Assembly: GCF_003719295.1 (NCBI RefSeq)
Contig: NZ_RFLW01000001.1
Span: 1,196,955 to 1,260,954 of the forward strand
DNA: 64,000 nt
Reading direction: 5' to 3'
Source: Haliea alexandrii
GTDB lineage: Bacteria; Pseudomonadota; Gammaproteobacteria; Pseudomonadales; Halieaceae
Positions 19,366-28,158 of this stretch are shown in pieces (positions within the stretch are counted from its first letter, which is position 1; each line of letters starts with the position of its first letter). The notes below the pieces were generated by a model, which saw nothing but the letters and a program-made list of their open reading frames with translations, was not told the DNA's origin and did no database searches. The translations under genes were made by a program, and so were the position numbers.

Positions 19366-20172
19366 ATGTCCTACCTGCAGACTGATTGTGGCAAGAGCGT
19401 ATATTTCGAGGATTATGGTGAGGGCAGCAGCGCGATACTGCTGATTCACGGATGGGGCTTCAGCTGTCGCGCCTGGGACAATACGCTGCCGCCGCTACTT
19501 GCCGCTGGGCACCGGGTGATCATGCTGGATCACCGCGGCTGTGGAGCGTCCGATAAAGATTTTGCCGATCTGGGCATCAACGCCATCGCCGGCGATGTAG
19601 TCAGCCTGGTCGACAAGCTCGGCCTCGACTCGGTGGTATTGAACGGCTGGTCTCTGGGTGGTGCAGTGGCGGTGGAAGCTGCCGATCGCCTCGGCAGTCG
19701 TTGCAGAGGTTTGGTGCTGACTGGCGGCGCCACACCCATCTATGTGCAGAAACCCGACTTCAAGGCGGGCGGCACTGAGGCCGACATGGCCGGCACGGTC
19801 GCTGCACTGCAGGCCGATCGCATCGGGTTTCTTTCCGGCCTGGTGCACGCGGTGTGTGCGAAAGAGGTATCGCCTGCCATTACAGACTGGATGTGGCGTG
19901 TGTTCTGCCAGGCCTCACCCATGGCCCACGTTACGCTCGCACAGCTGGCGCCGCTCGATCAGCGCGCGCAGCTTGCGGCACTGGATATCCCCATCCTCTC
20001 CTTCGTCGGCAGCGAAGACGGCTTCGTGGCCCCGGATATCTGTCGCTGGGTGGGCGGCCATAACGCCAGGGCGCGTGTGGTGGAATACGAAGGCGTTGGA
20101 CATGCCCCGTTCATCGAAGTGAAGGAAGAGTACAACCGCGACCTGCTGGCCTTTCTTGCAGACATAGCTTGA
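19366..20172 (+). CDS. Alpha/beta-hydrolase
   Basis: A 268-residue alpha/beta-hydrolase with the oxyanion motif HGWGF (28-32), the nucleophile elbow GWSLGG with Ser96, an Asp in VGSEDGFVAPD and a His in GVGHAPF completing the triad. It has no signal peptide, so it is cytoplasmic. Possible roles are hydrolysis of a lactone, ester, enol-lactone or C-C bond in a beta-diketone. It follows the TetR stop by four bases and has an AAGGAG ribosome-binding site. Confidence 0.87.
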   Translation: MSYLQTDCGKSVYFEDYGEGSSAILLIHGWGFSCRAWDNTLPPLLAAGHRVIMLDHRGCGASDKDFADLGINAIAGDVVSLVDKLGLDSVVLNGWSLGGAVAVEAADRLGSRCRGLVLTGGATPIYVQKPDFKAGGTEADMAGTVAALQADRIGFLSGLVHAVCAKEVSPAITDWMWRVFCQASPMAHVTLAQLAPLDQRAQLAALDIPILSFVGSEDGFVAPDICRWVGGHNARARVVEYEGVGHAPFIEVKEEYNRDLLAFLADIA

Positions 20173-20191
20173 GCCTGGGAGGGCGCAAAAC

Positions 20192-21193
20192 ATGACATCG
20201 AATGTGAATTACGGACTCTGGTACGACTTCCGCAACCCGGCCCCCTGGCAGGAGAACTTCGAGAGTTTTTATGCCAGCCGCCTGGGGCAGATCGCCGATG
20301 CAGAGGCGCTGGGCTTCAACTCGGTGTGGCTCACCGAGCACCATTTTTGTGAGGACGGCTACACCCCTTCGCCACTGGTGATAGCCGCGGCGATCGCCGC
20401 GCGCACGCGCGCCATGCATATTGGCACCAACCTCATGTTGCTGCCCCTGCATGACCCGGTGCGCATGGCGGAGGACGCGGCGACGGTGTCCCTGCTGAGC
20501 GGTGGACGTTTCGACCTTGGCGTGGGCATTGGCTACCGGCAGCTGGAGTTCGATCAGTTCGGGCGTCAGCTCTCCCACCGGCCCAGCCTGGTGGAGGAGG
20601 GGATTGAAATCCTGCGGCGTAGCTGGTCGGGTGAGCCGGTCAACTTCAGCGGCAAACGCTTCACCGTGGGTGACCTGAAAGTACTGCCGGCGCCGGTGCA
20701 CACGCCGAAAATCCTGCTGGGTGGCATGGCGCCGCCGGCCATTGAGCGGGCCGCCCGCGTGGCCGACGGATTCCTTTCCACGGGTGGACTGGGTCTGGAC
20801 AACTACTGCGAAGCACTGGTCTCCCAGGGCAAGTCGCTGGACGACGGCAATGTGATTCTCGGCTGCTGGGCGATCATTGCGGAAGACCCGGAGGCAGAAG
20901 CGGCGCGCATAGCCGATCACATCCTGTATCAGACCAATGCCTACATCCAGTGGGGCGCGTTTGGCCCGCCGGACCAGGCAACGCTGTATGACGATGTGTT
21001 CTCGGCTATCGAGAACGGCCTGTATGAGCTGTGGGACGCGGATATGGCCGTATCCAAGCTGAAGACGCTGGTGGCGGATTATCCTATGATCCGTGACATC
21101 CACTTCTGGGCGCAGTTTCCCGGCGAGCCACTGGAGTCAGGTAACCGGCGCCTGCAGTATATTGCGGAAAAGGTCCTGCCGCGGCTGCGCTAG
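20192..21193 (+). CDS. LLM-class flavin-dependent oxidoreductase
   Basis: A 333-residue luciferase-like TIM-barrel protein (bacterial luciferase/alkanal monooxygenase superfamily). Characteristic pieces are AEALGFNSVWLTEHHF near the N-terminus, GGRFDLGVGIGYR and RAARVADGF. Such enzymes use reduced FMN for monooxygenation or, with F420, for redox reactions. It is the last gene of the motif A operon and ends 14 bases before the convergent second TetR gene. Confidence 0.88.
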   Translation: MTSNVNYGLWYDFRNPAPWQENFESFYASRLGQIADAEALGFNSVWLTEHHFCEDGYTPSPLVIAAAIAARTRAMHIGTNLMLLPLHDPVRMAEDAATVSLLSGGRFDLGVGIGYRQLEFDQFGRQLSHRPSLVEEGIEILRRSWSGEPVNFSGKRFTVGDLKVLPAPVHTPKILLGGMAPPAIERAARVADGFLSTGGLGLDNYCEALVSQGKSLDDGNVILGCWAIIAEDPEAEAARIADHILYQTNAYIQWGAFGPPDQATLYDDVFSAIENGLYELWDADMAVSKLKTLVADYPMIRDIHFWAQFPGEPLESGNRRLQYIAEKVLPRLR

Positions 21194-21207
21194 GGCGCGG
21201 TTGCGCC

Positions 21208-21852
21208 TCAGGCGCTGAAGCCACTCATCCTGTTGACGGTTTCCGTGAACAGGGTGTGTGCCCGTTCCAGGCTGATATCGTCATCGAAATACACCGCTGA
21301 GCGCAGACCGATCATCATCGAGTAGGCAATTTCCGCGGAGTCGCGCGCGTCCGCCAGCAGCAGTTGCGGCGCGCAGGCAAAAATGCTCGCCAGGTGGGCC
21401 TTGCAGCGGCTGTCGAAGTCGGCCTTGGTGATGCGCAGGATGTCATCATTCACCGCATTGCCGAAGCACTCCAGCATGAAGCCGATCTCCCGGCGTGTGC
21501 TGGTTTCTCCCTTGAACCAGAAATCAGCGAGCAGCTGTACCTGCTGCTCCGCGGGGTGCAGTGCGAAGGCTTCGATACGCTCAAGGAAGCGCACGGCCAC
21601 GTTGGCAAAATACTGTTCGAGAATCGCTTCTTTGCCATTGAAGTAATAGAGCAGGTGGCTGGCACTCATGCCGGCCCCTTCGGCGATGTCCGCCAGTGTG
21701 GTTTTCACATAGCCCTTGCTGATAATGCAGTCGTGCAGTGACTTGTAGATGCGTCGGCGGCGCTTTTCTCCGCGCGTGTCTCGCCGGGGCGTGGCGGCCT
21801 GTGGCGTGGTAGCCGAGTCGCGGAGGGAGGTTTTTGCAGGGCTCGAGGTCAT
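21208..21852 (-). CDS. TetR-family regulator 2
   Basis: A 214-residue TetR-type regulator. After a basic N-terminus the DNA-binding domain includes SKGYVKTTLADIAEGAGMSASHLLYYF, and the remaining helices form a putative ligand domain. It is divergent from the SnoaL-ligase-hydratase-aldolase operon. A perfect 25-base palindrome lies 62 bases upstream of its start, the usual arrangement for an autoregulating TetR repressor. Confidence 0.88.
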   Translation of the reverse strand: MTSSPAKTSLRDSATTPQAATPRRDTRGEKRRRRIYKSLHDCIISKGYVKTTLADIAEGAGMSASHLLYYFNGKEAILEQYFANVAVRFLERIEAFALHPAEQQVQLLADFWFKGETSTRREIGFMLECFGNAVNDDILRITKADFDSRCKAHLASIFACAPQLLLADARDSAEIAYSMMIGLRSAVYFDDDISLERAHTLFTETVNRMSGFSA

Positions 21853-21914
21853 AGCTGGACTTTATCAGTTCACGGCAAACGCGACCAAGTGTTTGCCCTC
21901 TATTATCTTCAGAA

Positions 21915-21948
21915 ATATCTTGAACAATGTTCAAGATATGCTTATGCT
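21915..21948 (+). promoter_or_regulatory. Perfect palindrome (motif B site 1) and plus-strand promoter
   Basis: A 12-1-12 perfect inverted repeat at 21915-21939 with core TTGAACAATGTTCAA (21920-21934). On the plus strand TTGAAC (21920-21925), a 17-base spacer and TATGCT (21943-21948) form a sigma-70 type promoter whose -35 lies inside the palindrome. The same TTGAA-N5-TTCAA core recurs at 35527-35541 and 51544-51558. TetR 2 is the likely ligand. Confidence 0.7.
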
Positions 21949-22180
21949 TTTTTCCGTAAGTATGTTGAGAAAACAATAATGCAGGTCAACAGCTCCCAAT
22001 TCAGTCGGCGCCGCGAAGGCGCGCGTCCTGGCGCGAGCACAGCCAGTAGCGCTGCGTTCCTCATTGCAGGGCGGCACAATTTCACTGTCCATGACGCCGT
22101 TGGTGGTGCTTCGCATGTGAGTCGTGTTGGCTTGCTTGCTGGCGGCGCACGCTGACGAGTTTGGGTTTGGAGGATACCGT
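21949..22180 (+). other. Leader region without a convincing gene
   Basis: About 230 bases between the predicted start point and the SnoaL start codon. A 58-codon frame from an ATG at 21979 to 22155 exists, but its composition and lack of a ribosome-binding site do not support a gene. I see no riboswitch or terminator. GGAGG at 22169 serves the next gene. Confidence 0.45.
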
Positions 22181-22621
22181 ATGACGACAACGCTGGAACT
22201 GGCGGATAAACTCGCCATTCATGAATTGCTCTCTCGAGCTGCCTATGCTCTTGATGAACGGGATCTGGAGATGTTGGCGACAAGCTTCGCACTGGATGCC
22301 AGATTCAGCATGCGCATAGCCGGTGGTGATCTGGTTGGCCCCTTTCACTCTCGTGAAGGGATCATGGATCTGATGACGGGTGCCATGGCGCAGCAAACGG
22401 ACAAGCGGCGACATGTAGTATCCAATATCTTTTTTCCCGATGAGCCGCACGCCGACAGCGAGGGCGAGGGCATACCTGTGATCTCCAACCTGACCCTGTT
22501 CGCGACCGAGGGCGGGGCTATCGCGCTATTGTCCGCCGGGGTTTATCACGATTGCGTCGTACAGCGTGAAGGGCGTTGGGAGCTGGTGTCGAGACACCTC
22601 GAGCTCGATAAAAGTTACTGA
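22181..22621 (+). CDS. SnoaL/NTF2-like protein 1
   Basis: A 146-residue protein of the SnoaL_4/NTF2-like fold, recognised by LADKLAIHELLSRAAYALDERDLEMLATSFALDARF. Members include polyketide cyclases, dehydratases and the small subunits of ring-hydroxylating dioxygenases; many are uncharacterised. GGAGG eight bases before the ATG at 22181 fixes the start. It is the first gene of the motif B operon, which also encodes a Rieske oxygenase alpha subunit without a clear beta subunit. Confidence 0.8.
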   Translation: MTTTLELADKLAIHELLSRAAYALDERDLEMLATSFALDARFSMRIAGGDLVGPFHSREGIMDLMTGAMAQQTDKRRHVVSNIFFPDEPHADSEGEGIPVISNLTLFATEGGAIALLSAGVYHDCVVQREGRWELVSRHLELDKSY

Positions 22622-22633
22622 CGGAGGACTGAC

Positions 22634-24190
22634 GTGAATATTGGCATGATCCCGTCGAAGACGGCTCGGCTTGCGCCAGCACGGGAAGCACTGATTGATG
22701 TTTCCAGCGGACGGCGACTTACGTTCGGCGATCTGGATGAGCGTGTGCGTCGACTGGGTAACGCCCTCATGGGGCCGCTGGGCCTGTCCAAGGGTGCACG
22801 TGTCGCCGTGCTGGCTCGCAATTGTATCGAGTACATGGAGGTCTACTACGGTTGCGCCCGGGTTGGATTGATTGTGCAGCCACTCAACTGGCGCTTGGGT
22901 GGCGAGGAGCTGGTCAAGATAGCCAGCGGTGGAGATCCCGCTGTTTTAATGTATTCCGGAGAGTATGCGGAGATGGCAGCGACGCTGGCGGCTCGGGCTG
23001 GCATACCGGCTTCATTTGCTTTTGGTGAAGGAAGCGATGGCAGCTACGAGGCACTTCTGGCTCAGGCAAGCGCGGAGGAGCCTGTGCAGTCCGCTTTGGT
23101 GGCGGATGATGATCCGGTTTTGATTCTATATACGGGCGGCACAACCGGGGAATCAAAGGGTGCATTGCACACGCACCGGTCACTGTTTGCCGGGATGATC
23201 AACCAGACCGTTGCCGAGCGCATCGTCCCCTCTGACGTGTATATGCTCACCGGTCAGATGTTTCATATACCCGTTGGCCTGGCCATGAACTATATGGCCC
23301 ATGGCTGCCCGTTGGTATTGATCAATTTCGAAGCGAAACTGGCACTGGAAGTTATTCAGCGCGAGCGTGTGTCCGCCTTCCTGGGTATCACCACCATGCT
23401 CAACTGGATGATGGCTGTGGACAATTTCGCCGACTACGATCTCAGTAGCCTGCGCAACATCCAGTATGGTGGTGGCCCTATGCCGCACAGCGTTGTGAAA
23501 GCGGCACTGGCAGCTTTTCCCTGCACCCTGATTCAGGGTTACGGCCAGACGGAAGGCATGACCATGAGCTTCCTGTCGCAGGAGGATCATGCCAATGCCG
23601 TCGCCGGCATCCACCCCGAGCGCTTGAGTTCCTGCGGACGGGAAGGCTTCATGACCACCATCAAGCTGGTGGACCGCCAGGGCGAGCCGGTGCCGCGCGA
23701 TGGGGTAACGCCGGGCGAGATCCTGGTGCAATCCGAGGCCAATATGGTGGGCTACTGGCAGCGACCCGATCTGACGGCAGACACGCTGCGCGACGGCTGG
23801 ATGTATACCGGCGATGTGGCGGTGTGGGATGAAGACGGCTACGTCTTCATTGTGGACCGGGCCAAGGACATGATCATTTCTGGCGGCGAGAATATCTACA
23901 GCACGCAGGTGGAGGCGGCGATTCACCAGCACCCAGCGGTGCTGGAGTCGGCGGTGTTTGGCGTGCCGGATGCCGAGTGGGGTGAGTCGGTGAAAGCGGT
24001 TGTTGTACTCAAGCCGGGTATGCAGGCAACGGAGCAGGACATCATCGCAGCTGCCAGTGAGCATCTTGCCTCGTACCAGAAGCCGCGTTCCGTGGACTTT
24101 GTCGACAGCCTGCCCAAGGCCCCCACCGGCAAGATCCTGAAGCGCGCACTGCGTGACCCTTACTGGAATCAGGGAGAGAGGAAGGTATGA
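22634..24190 (+). CDS. Acyl-CoA synthetase 2
   Basis: A 518-residue AMP-forming acyl-CoA ligase. Motifs: P-loop LYTGGTTGESKG (about residues 164-175), GYGQTEG, YTGDVAVWDEDGYVFIVDR, the SGGENIYS hinge region and C-terminal PTGKILKRALRD with the adenylation Lys. It activates an unknown carboxylate. It is the first CoA-dependent enzyme of the second operon and overlaps the next gene by four bases (ATGA). It differs from the ligase at 17056, so two acids or two stages are likely activated. Confidence 0.92.
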   Translation: MNIGMIPSKTARLAPAREALIDVSSGRRLTFGDLDERVRRLGNALMGPLGLSKGARVAVLARNCIEYMEVYYGCARVGLIVQPLNWRLGGEELVKIASGGDPAVLMYSGEYAEMAATLAARAGIPASFAFGEGSDGSYEALLAQASAEEPVQSALVADDDPVLILYTGGTTGESKGALHTHRSLFAGMINQTVAERIVPSDVYMLTGQMFHIPVGLAMNYMAHGCPLVLINFEAKLALEVIQRERVSAFLGITTMLNWMMAVDNFADYDLSSLRNIQYGGGPMPHSVVKAALAAFPCTLIQGYGQTEGMTMSFLSQEDHANAVAGIHPERLSSCGREGFMTTIKLVDRQGEPVPRDGVTPGEILVQSEANMVGYWQRPDLTADTLRDGWMYTGDVAVWDEDGYVFIVDRAKDMIISGGENIYSTQVEAAIHQHPAVLESAVFGVPDAEWGESVKAVVVLKPGMQATEQDIIAAASEHLASYQKPRSVDFVDSLPKAPTGKILKRALRDPYWNQGERKV

Positions 24191-24642
24191 CGACGCTTCT
24201 CAGTGATGAGTTGTTGGCCAATATCGGGCGGCAGAGCACCCCGCAGCGGGAACTGGTGACCCGTCGCGATATTCGCAAATACGCGATCGCAACGGGCAAT
24301 CGCCAACGCAAGTATCTGGACGGTGACCAGGCGCCCCCCATGTTTCATGTGGCGCTGTTCTGGGATGTGGTGGAACTCGATAAGCTCACGCCGGATGGGG
24401 TGTCCATCGATTCGCTGCTGCCGAAGTTCCCCCTGGAACGGGCCATGGCGGGCGGCTTGAGAATTGACTATCTCAAGCCCGTGTTCCCCGGCGACTGGCT
24501 TACCGCCACACGCACATTGACCAATATCTACGAAAAGCACGGCCGCTCCGGGCCGCTCATTTTCTATGAAGTCGATATGCAGATTGTCAACGACGCGGGT
24601 GAAGCAGTGATCCGCGAACAGACCACACGTATTCTAAGGTGA
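24187..24642 (+). CDS. MaoC-type hydratase subunit (FAS1-like dehydratase domain)
   Basis: A 151-residue half-size hotdog protein of the FAS1-like dehydratase/MaoC N-terminal family (RRDIRKYAIATGN, QAPPMFHVALFWD, GLRIDYLKPVFPGDWLT). It lacks the complete MaoC catalytic Asp/His motif, as expected for the structural half of a heterodimeric enoyl-CoA hydratase such as ChsH2. Its partner is encoded immediately downstream with a four-base overlap (GTGA). Confidence 0.84.
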   Translation: MTTLLSDELLANIGRQSTPQRELVTRRDIRKYAIATGNRQRKYLDGDQAPPMFHVALFWDVVELDKLTPDGVSIDSLLPKFPLERAMAGGLRIDYLKPVFPGDWLTATRTLTNIYEKHGRSGPLIFYEVDMQIVNDAGEAVIREQTTRILR

Positions 24643-25079
24643 GCGATTTGGGCCTCTCTGAAAAACGATCCCTTGTTTCGGTACGGGTAGGCGATGCGCT
24701 ACCGGAACGCGCACTGACGCCCGATAATGTGCAGCTTTTTCTGTACAACGCGGCGCTGTGGAACGCACACCGTATCCATTTCGATGAGCCGTATACACGC
24801 AATGTAGAAGGTTACCCCGGGCTGGTGATTGCCGGCCCCATGCTGGGTGACTGGCTGAACCAGTGCGTAGAGGAGTGGCTGGGCGACAGCGGTCGCTTGC
24901 TGTCCATCGAGTATTCCAACCGCGCCGCGACCTATATCGGTGAAACCCTCACCTCGGGCGGCACCGTCATCGCGGTCGATCAGCCGTCCGGTGAGGTGCA
25001 GGTCGAAGTCTTCGTCAAGAACGCTGCGGGCGAGGTGGTAACCCCCGGTATCGCCACTGCGGTGATGGAGGCCGAATGA
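24639..25079 (+). CDS. MaoC-type hydratase catalytic subunit
   Basis: A 146-residue hotdog protein with the hydratase-2-like motif YNAALWNAHRIHFDEPY, which carries the likely catalytic Asn/His and Asp residues, and GYPGLVIAGPMLGDWL. With the preceding protein it should form a heteromeric (R)-specific enoyl-CoA hydratase, comparable to ChsH1-ChsH2. The GTG start overlaps the upstream stop codon. Hydration gives a beta-hydroxyacyl-CoA that the next gene product could cleave. Confidence 0.83.
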   Translation: MSDLGLSEKRSLVSVRVGDALPERALTPDNVQLFLYNAALWNAHRIHFDEPYTRNVEGYPGLVIAGPMLGDWLNQCVEEWLGDSGRLLSIEYSNRAATYIGETLTSGGTVIAVDQPSGEVQVEVFVKNAAGEVVTPGIATAVMEAE

Positions 25080-25098
25080 TTGTCACCGGAGCGGACCA

Positions 25099-26268
25099 GT
25101 GAGCCTCTTGCGCGGTAATGTGGCTATCGTGGGCGCGGCGGATACACGCGTCGGCGTTGTACCGGACCGCACGGCCACCGAGCTGTGTATCGAGTCGATA
25201 CTGCTGGCCCTGACTGATGCCGGTATCAACAAGGACGAAGTGGATGGGCTGGTGACCTGCAACAGCATGGCGCAACCCATGCTGTACCACGCCGAAGCCA
25301 TCGCCGAGTATCTGAATATTGCGCCGCGCTACTGCTTTGCCGCGGGTGCAGGCGGCGGCACCACCTTCGCCGTGCTGCAACATGCGGCATCGGCCATAGT
25401 GACGGGCATGGCCGATGTGGTGGTGATTGCCATGGCGGATAGCCTGCGCAGCGGCCTGACCCGTGACCAGGCGATGCTCATGCAGTCGTCTACCGGTCAC
25501 CCGCAGTATGAGCAGCCCTATGGCCCCACCGTGCCCGCCTATTACGCGCTGATCGCCCAGGCACACATGGCCCGTTACGGTACCCGGCCCGAACATTTTG
25601 CCGAGATTGCGGTTGCCTGCAGGGCGCATGCGACGCGCAACCCGGCGGCGCAAATGCGCGACCCCATCAGTGTCGATGACGTGCTGAATTCCCGCATGAT
25701 CGCCGACCCGCTGCATCTGCTGGATTGCTCGCTGGTGTCGGATGGCGGTGCGGCGATCATTCTGGTGTCGGCCGAGCGCGCGCGGGACCTGCCGCAGCCC
25801 CCCGTATATGTGCTGGGTATGGGCGAGGGGCATGGTCACGAACACATCAGCCAGGCGCGGGATCTCACCACCTCCACGGCGCGCGAATCCGGGCAGGGGG
25901 CCTACGCGATGGCGGGTCTGCGTCCGGCAGACATGGATTTCGCACAGCTGTACGACTGTTTCACCCCCACGGTGCTGGTGGAGCTGGAGGACCTCGGGTT
26001 CTGTGCCAAGGGCGAGGGCGGTGCGTTTGTTACGGATGCGGGCATTGGCCCTGGTGGTCAATTGCCGGTGAATACGCATGGCGGCCTGTTGTCGCACTGC
26101 CACCCGGGTAACCCCGGATCCATGTTCGCGCTGACCGAGTCGGTCTGGCAACTGCGAGGCACGGCAGGCGAACGCCAGGTGACCAATGCGCGCTACGGCC
26201 TGCTGCACGCGCAGGGCGGCATCATGTCCAGCCACAGCACACTCATTCTCGGCAGGGAGCCCCGCTGA
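25099..26268 (+). CDS. Thiolase-fold protein lacking nucleophilic Cys (Ltp2-like aldolase candidate)
   Basis: A 389-residue SCP-x/thiolase-like protein. At the N-terminal active site, where thiolases have Cys in CATG-like motifs, it reads AAGAGGGTTFA, with Ala or Gly at the Cys position; the nearest Cys is residue 79. The C-terminal Cys-Gly motif is also replaced (HAQGGIMSSHSTLIL). YDCFTPTVLVELEDLGF and GGLLSHCHPG are retained. Loss of both Cys is typical of Ltp2-type retro-aldolases that need a DUF35 partner, and one follows at once. The start is GTG with GGAG upstream. An acyl-CoA lyase role is inferred. Confidence 0.82.
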   Translation: MSLLRGNVAIVGAADTRVGVVPDRTATELCIESILLALTDAGINKDEVDGLVTCNSMAQPMLYHAEAIAEYLNIAPRYCFAAGAGGGTTFAVLQHAASAIVTGMADVVVIAMADSLRSGLTRDQAMLMQSSTGHPQYEQPYGPTVPAYYALIAQAHMARYGTRPEHFAEIAVACRAHATRNPAAQMRDPISVDDVLNSRMIADPLHLLDCSLVSDGGAAIILVSAERARDLPQPPVYVLGMGEGHGHEHISQARDLTTSTARESGQGAYAMAGLRPADMDFAQLYDCFTPTVLVELEDLGFCAKGEGGAFVTDAGIGPGGQLPVNTHGGLLSHCHPGNPGSMFALTESVWQLRGTAGERQVTNARYGLLHAQGGIMSSHSTLILGREPR

Positions 26269-26269
26269 T

Positions 26270-26683
26270 ATGGAACGGATTCAACCTGCCAGCGGAGCGC
26301 TCGCCGATGCCTACATTGCCGGTTGCCGGGTGGGAGAATTACGTCTGCAGCGCTGTGGCAGTTGCGGCATTTACCAGTTCTATCCGCGCATCATCTGCGG
26401 CAATTGCCTGAGTGACGAACTGGAGTGGTCTGCCGCCAGTGGGCGCGGCGAAATCCGCAGCTTTACCGTGGTGCGCCGGCCGATCTCCAAGGCCTATGAA
26501 GCGCCGTATGTGGTCGCTCTGATTAAACTGGAAGAAGGGCCAACGTTGATGAGTCATATCGTCGATTGCGTGCCCGAAGCGGTAGCGGTAGGGCTTCCGG
26601 TGCAGGTGAAGTTTGCAGCCTGGTCCGAAAACGTCACCCTGCCGGTGTTCACACTTGACAGCCAGAGAGGTAGCTCATCATGA
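26270..26683 (+). CDS. DUF35/Zn-ribbon OB-fold protein
   Basis: A 137-residue protein with a four-Cys zinc ribbon (LQRCGSCGIYQFYPRIICGNC) followed by an OB-fold. DUF35 proteins bind thiolase-fold partners and hold the acyl-CoA. In steroid catabolism the DUF35 domain of ChsH2 is required for Ltp2 aldolase activity. Its ATG is one base after the thiolase-like stop, and it overlaps the Rieske gene (ATGA). This strongly supports a complex with the preceding protein. Confidence 0.88.
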   Translation: MERIQPASGALADAYIAGCRVGELRLQRCGSCGIYQFYPRIICGNCLSDELEWSAASGRGEIRSFTVVRRPISKAYEAPYVVALIKLEEGPTLMSHIVDCVPEAVAVGLPVQVKFAAWSENVTLPVFTLDSQRGSSS

Positions 26684-28035
26684 ATGCGAAAGGTGTACCG
26701 ATTGCGGTGATCAACCCCGATGCCCCGGCAGAGTCGCTGGAGTCGAAGCAGCCAGAGGTGGACAACGGCGTTGCCGTTGCTGGCAAAGAGGGTTACTTCA
26801 GTCGCGAATACATGCAGCGTGAATGGGACAAGTTATGGACACGTTCCTGGCTGATTGCTGGTGTTGAGTCGGACATTCCCAACGTGGGTGATTTTTTCCT
26901 CTTCAACATCCGCGATGAGTCCATCATCGTCACGCGCACCGAGGAGGGTATCAAGGCCTTCTACAACGTGTGCAGCCATCGTGGTGCCCGCCTGGTGTGG
27001 GACGAGCGCGGTAACCGCAAGGTATTTGTCTGCCCCTTCCACAGCTGGAGCTTCCATAACAACGGCACTTTGCGGCGTATTACAGACGAAGAGTATTTCA
27101 AGCCAGAAGTGGTGGCCCATCGCCCGGGTCTGAAACCCGTGCACTGCGACACGCTGGCGGGCATCGTGTTCATCAATATGGACGAGAAGCCAGCGCAGCC
27201 TCTGAAAGAAGCGATCGGCCTGCCCGATGGCTATCTCGAAGCCTACTGCCTGGCCGATATGCGGGTAGCACGCCATGTGCGCAGTGAATGGGGCGCCAAC
27301 TGGAAAGTGGGTGTGGAAGCCTTCTACGAGAGCTACCACCTGCATGCCGTGCATCCGGAGACCCGCGGTGTCATGGGTGACCTGAATGTGCAGTACGACC
27401 TTTACCCCAACGGTGCCAGCCGCATGATCGTGCCGCTCGGCCAGCCCAGCCCCCGCATGCGTGACCAGACCACGGTCAACGAGGGGCTGAAAATGATGCT
27501 GGAAGATGCCGGTCTTGATGCGTCGGGATTCACCGGTACCGCCGCTGATGTGCGCCGAGCCATTCAGCAAGGCAAGCGGCAGCGCGCCGAGCGGCTGGGT
27601 CTGGACTACTCGCGTTTTCTCGATGGGCAATTGTCCGACAGCTGGGCAACGGGCGTCTTTCCCAACGTGCAAATCGGCTGCCATCCCGAGGCGGTGTTCC
27701 TGATGCGCTTCTTGCCGCACGAAACTGACCCTGAGCGCTTCTACTACGACACCATGACACTGATTTTTCCAGTCGAGGACGGCAGTTATCGCCCGCCGGC
27801 CTGGATGGGACTGCCGGAAGGTACCGATACCACCGGCCGCCAGCGCCCGGCTACGGAGCATTACAGCATTGAAGAAGATGCCAACCTCGGGTTGGTGTTG
27901 AGCCAGGACTCCGCACTGCTGCCGGTGGTGCAACAGGGCATGCGCTCACGGGGTTTCGATGGCCAGCTCTGGAGTGAGCAGGAGCAACGACTGAGGCACT
28001 TTCACGTTGAATTGGAGCGGAGGCTCGCGCGTTAG
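26680..28035 (+). CDS. Rieske non-haem iron oxygenase, alpha subunit
   Basis: A 451-residue ring-hydroxylating-type oxygenase. The Rieske 2Fe-2S ligands are Cys98, His100, Cys118 and His121 (CSHRGAR and CPFHSW). The mononuclear iron site is in EAFYESYHLHAVHPE, with His220 and His225. It inserts O2 into a substrate or demethylates it, using electrons from a ferredoxin/reductase. No beta subunit, ferredoxin or reductase gene is adjacent, so it is an alpha-only type or borrows partners. It is tightly coupled to the DUF35 gene. Confidence 0.92.
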   Translation: MNAKGVPIAVINPDAPAESLESKQPEVDNGVAVAGKEGYFSREYMQREWDKLWTRSWLIAGVESDIPNVGDFFLFNIRDESIIVTRTEEGIKAFYNVCSHRGARLVWDERGNRKVFVCPFHSWSFHNNGTLRRITDEEYFKPEVVAHRPGLKPVHCDTLAGIVFINMDEKPAQPLKEAIGLPDGYLEAYCLADMRVARHVRSEWGANWKVGVEAFYESYHLHAVHPETRGVMGDLNVQYDLYPNGASRMIVPLGQPSPRMRDQTTVNEGLKMMLEDAGLDASGFTGTAADVRRAIQQGKRQRAERLGLDYSRFLDGQLSDSWATGVFPNVQIGCHPEAVFLMRFLPHETDPERFYYDTMTLIFPVEDGSYRPPAWMGLPEGTDTTGRQRPATEHYSIEEDANLGLVLSQDSALLPVVQQGMRSRGFDGQLWSEQEQRLRHFHVELERRLAR

Positions 28036-28158
28036 GCTAGCTCGGTACGGACTGGCGCGCTGTTCCCGCTCGCGGTCAACCTGGCGCGGGTTTAGTGGGC
28101 CGCCGTTGCCAGCCCCTGCCAGTACCAAGTCAACCGCGGCCTGACCGGGATAGACACT

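Noticed and set aside
21979-22155. 58-codon frame in the leader of the motif B operon
   Set aside because: No ribosome-binding site, low-complexity Arg/Ala/Ser/Gly composition and no family resemblance.
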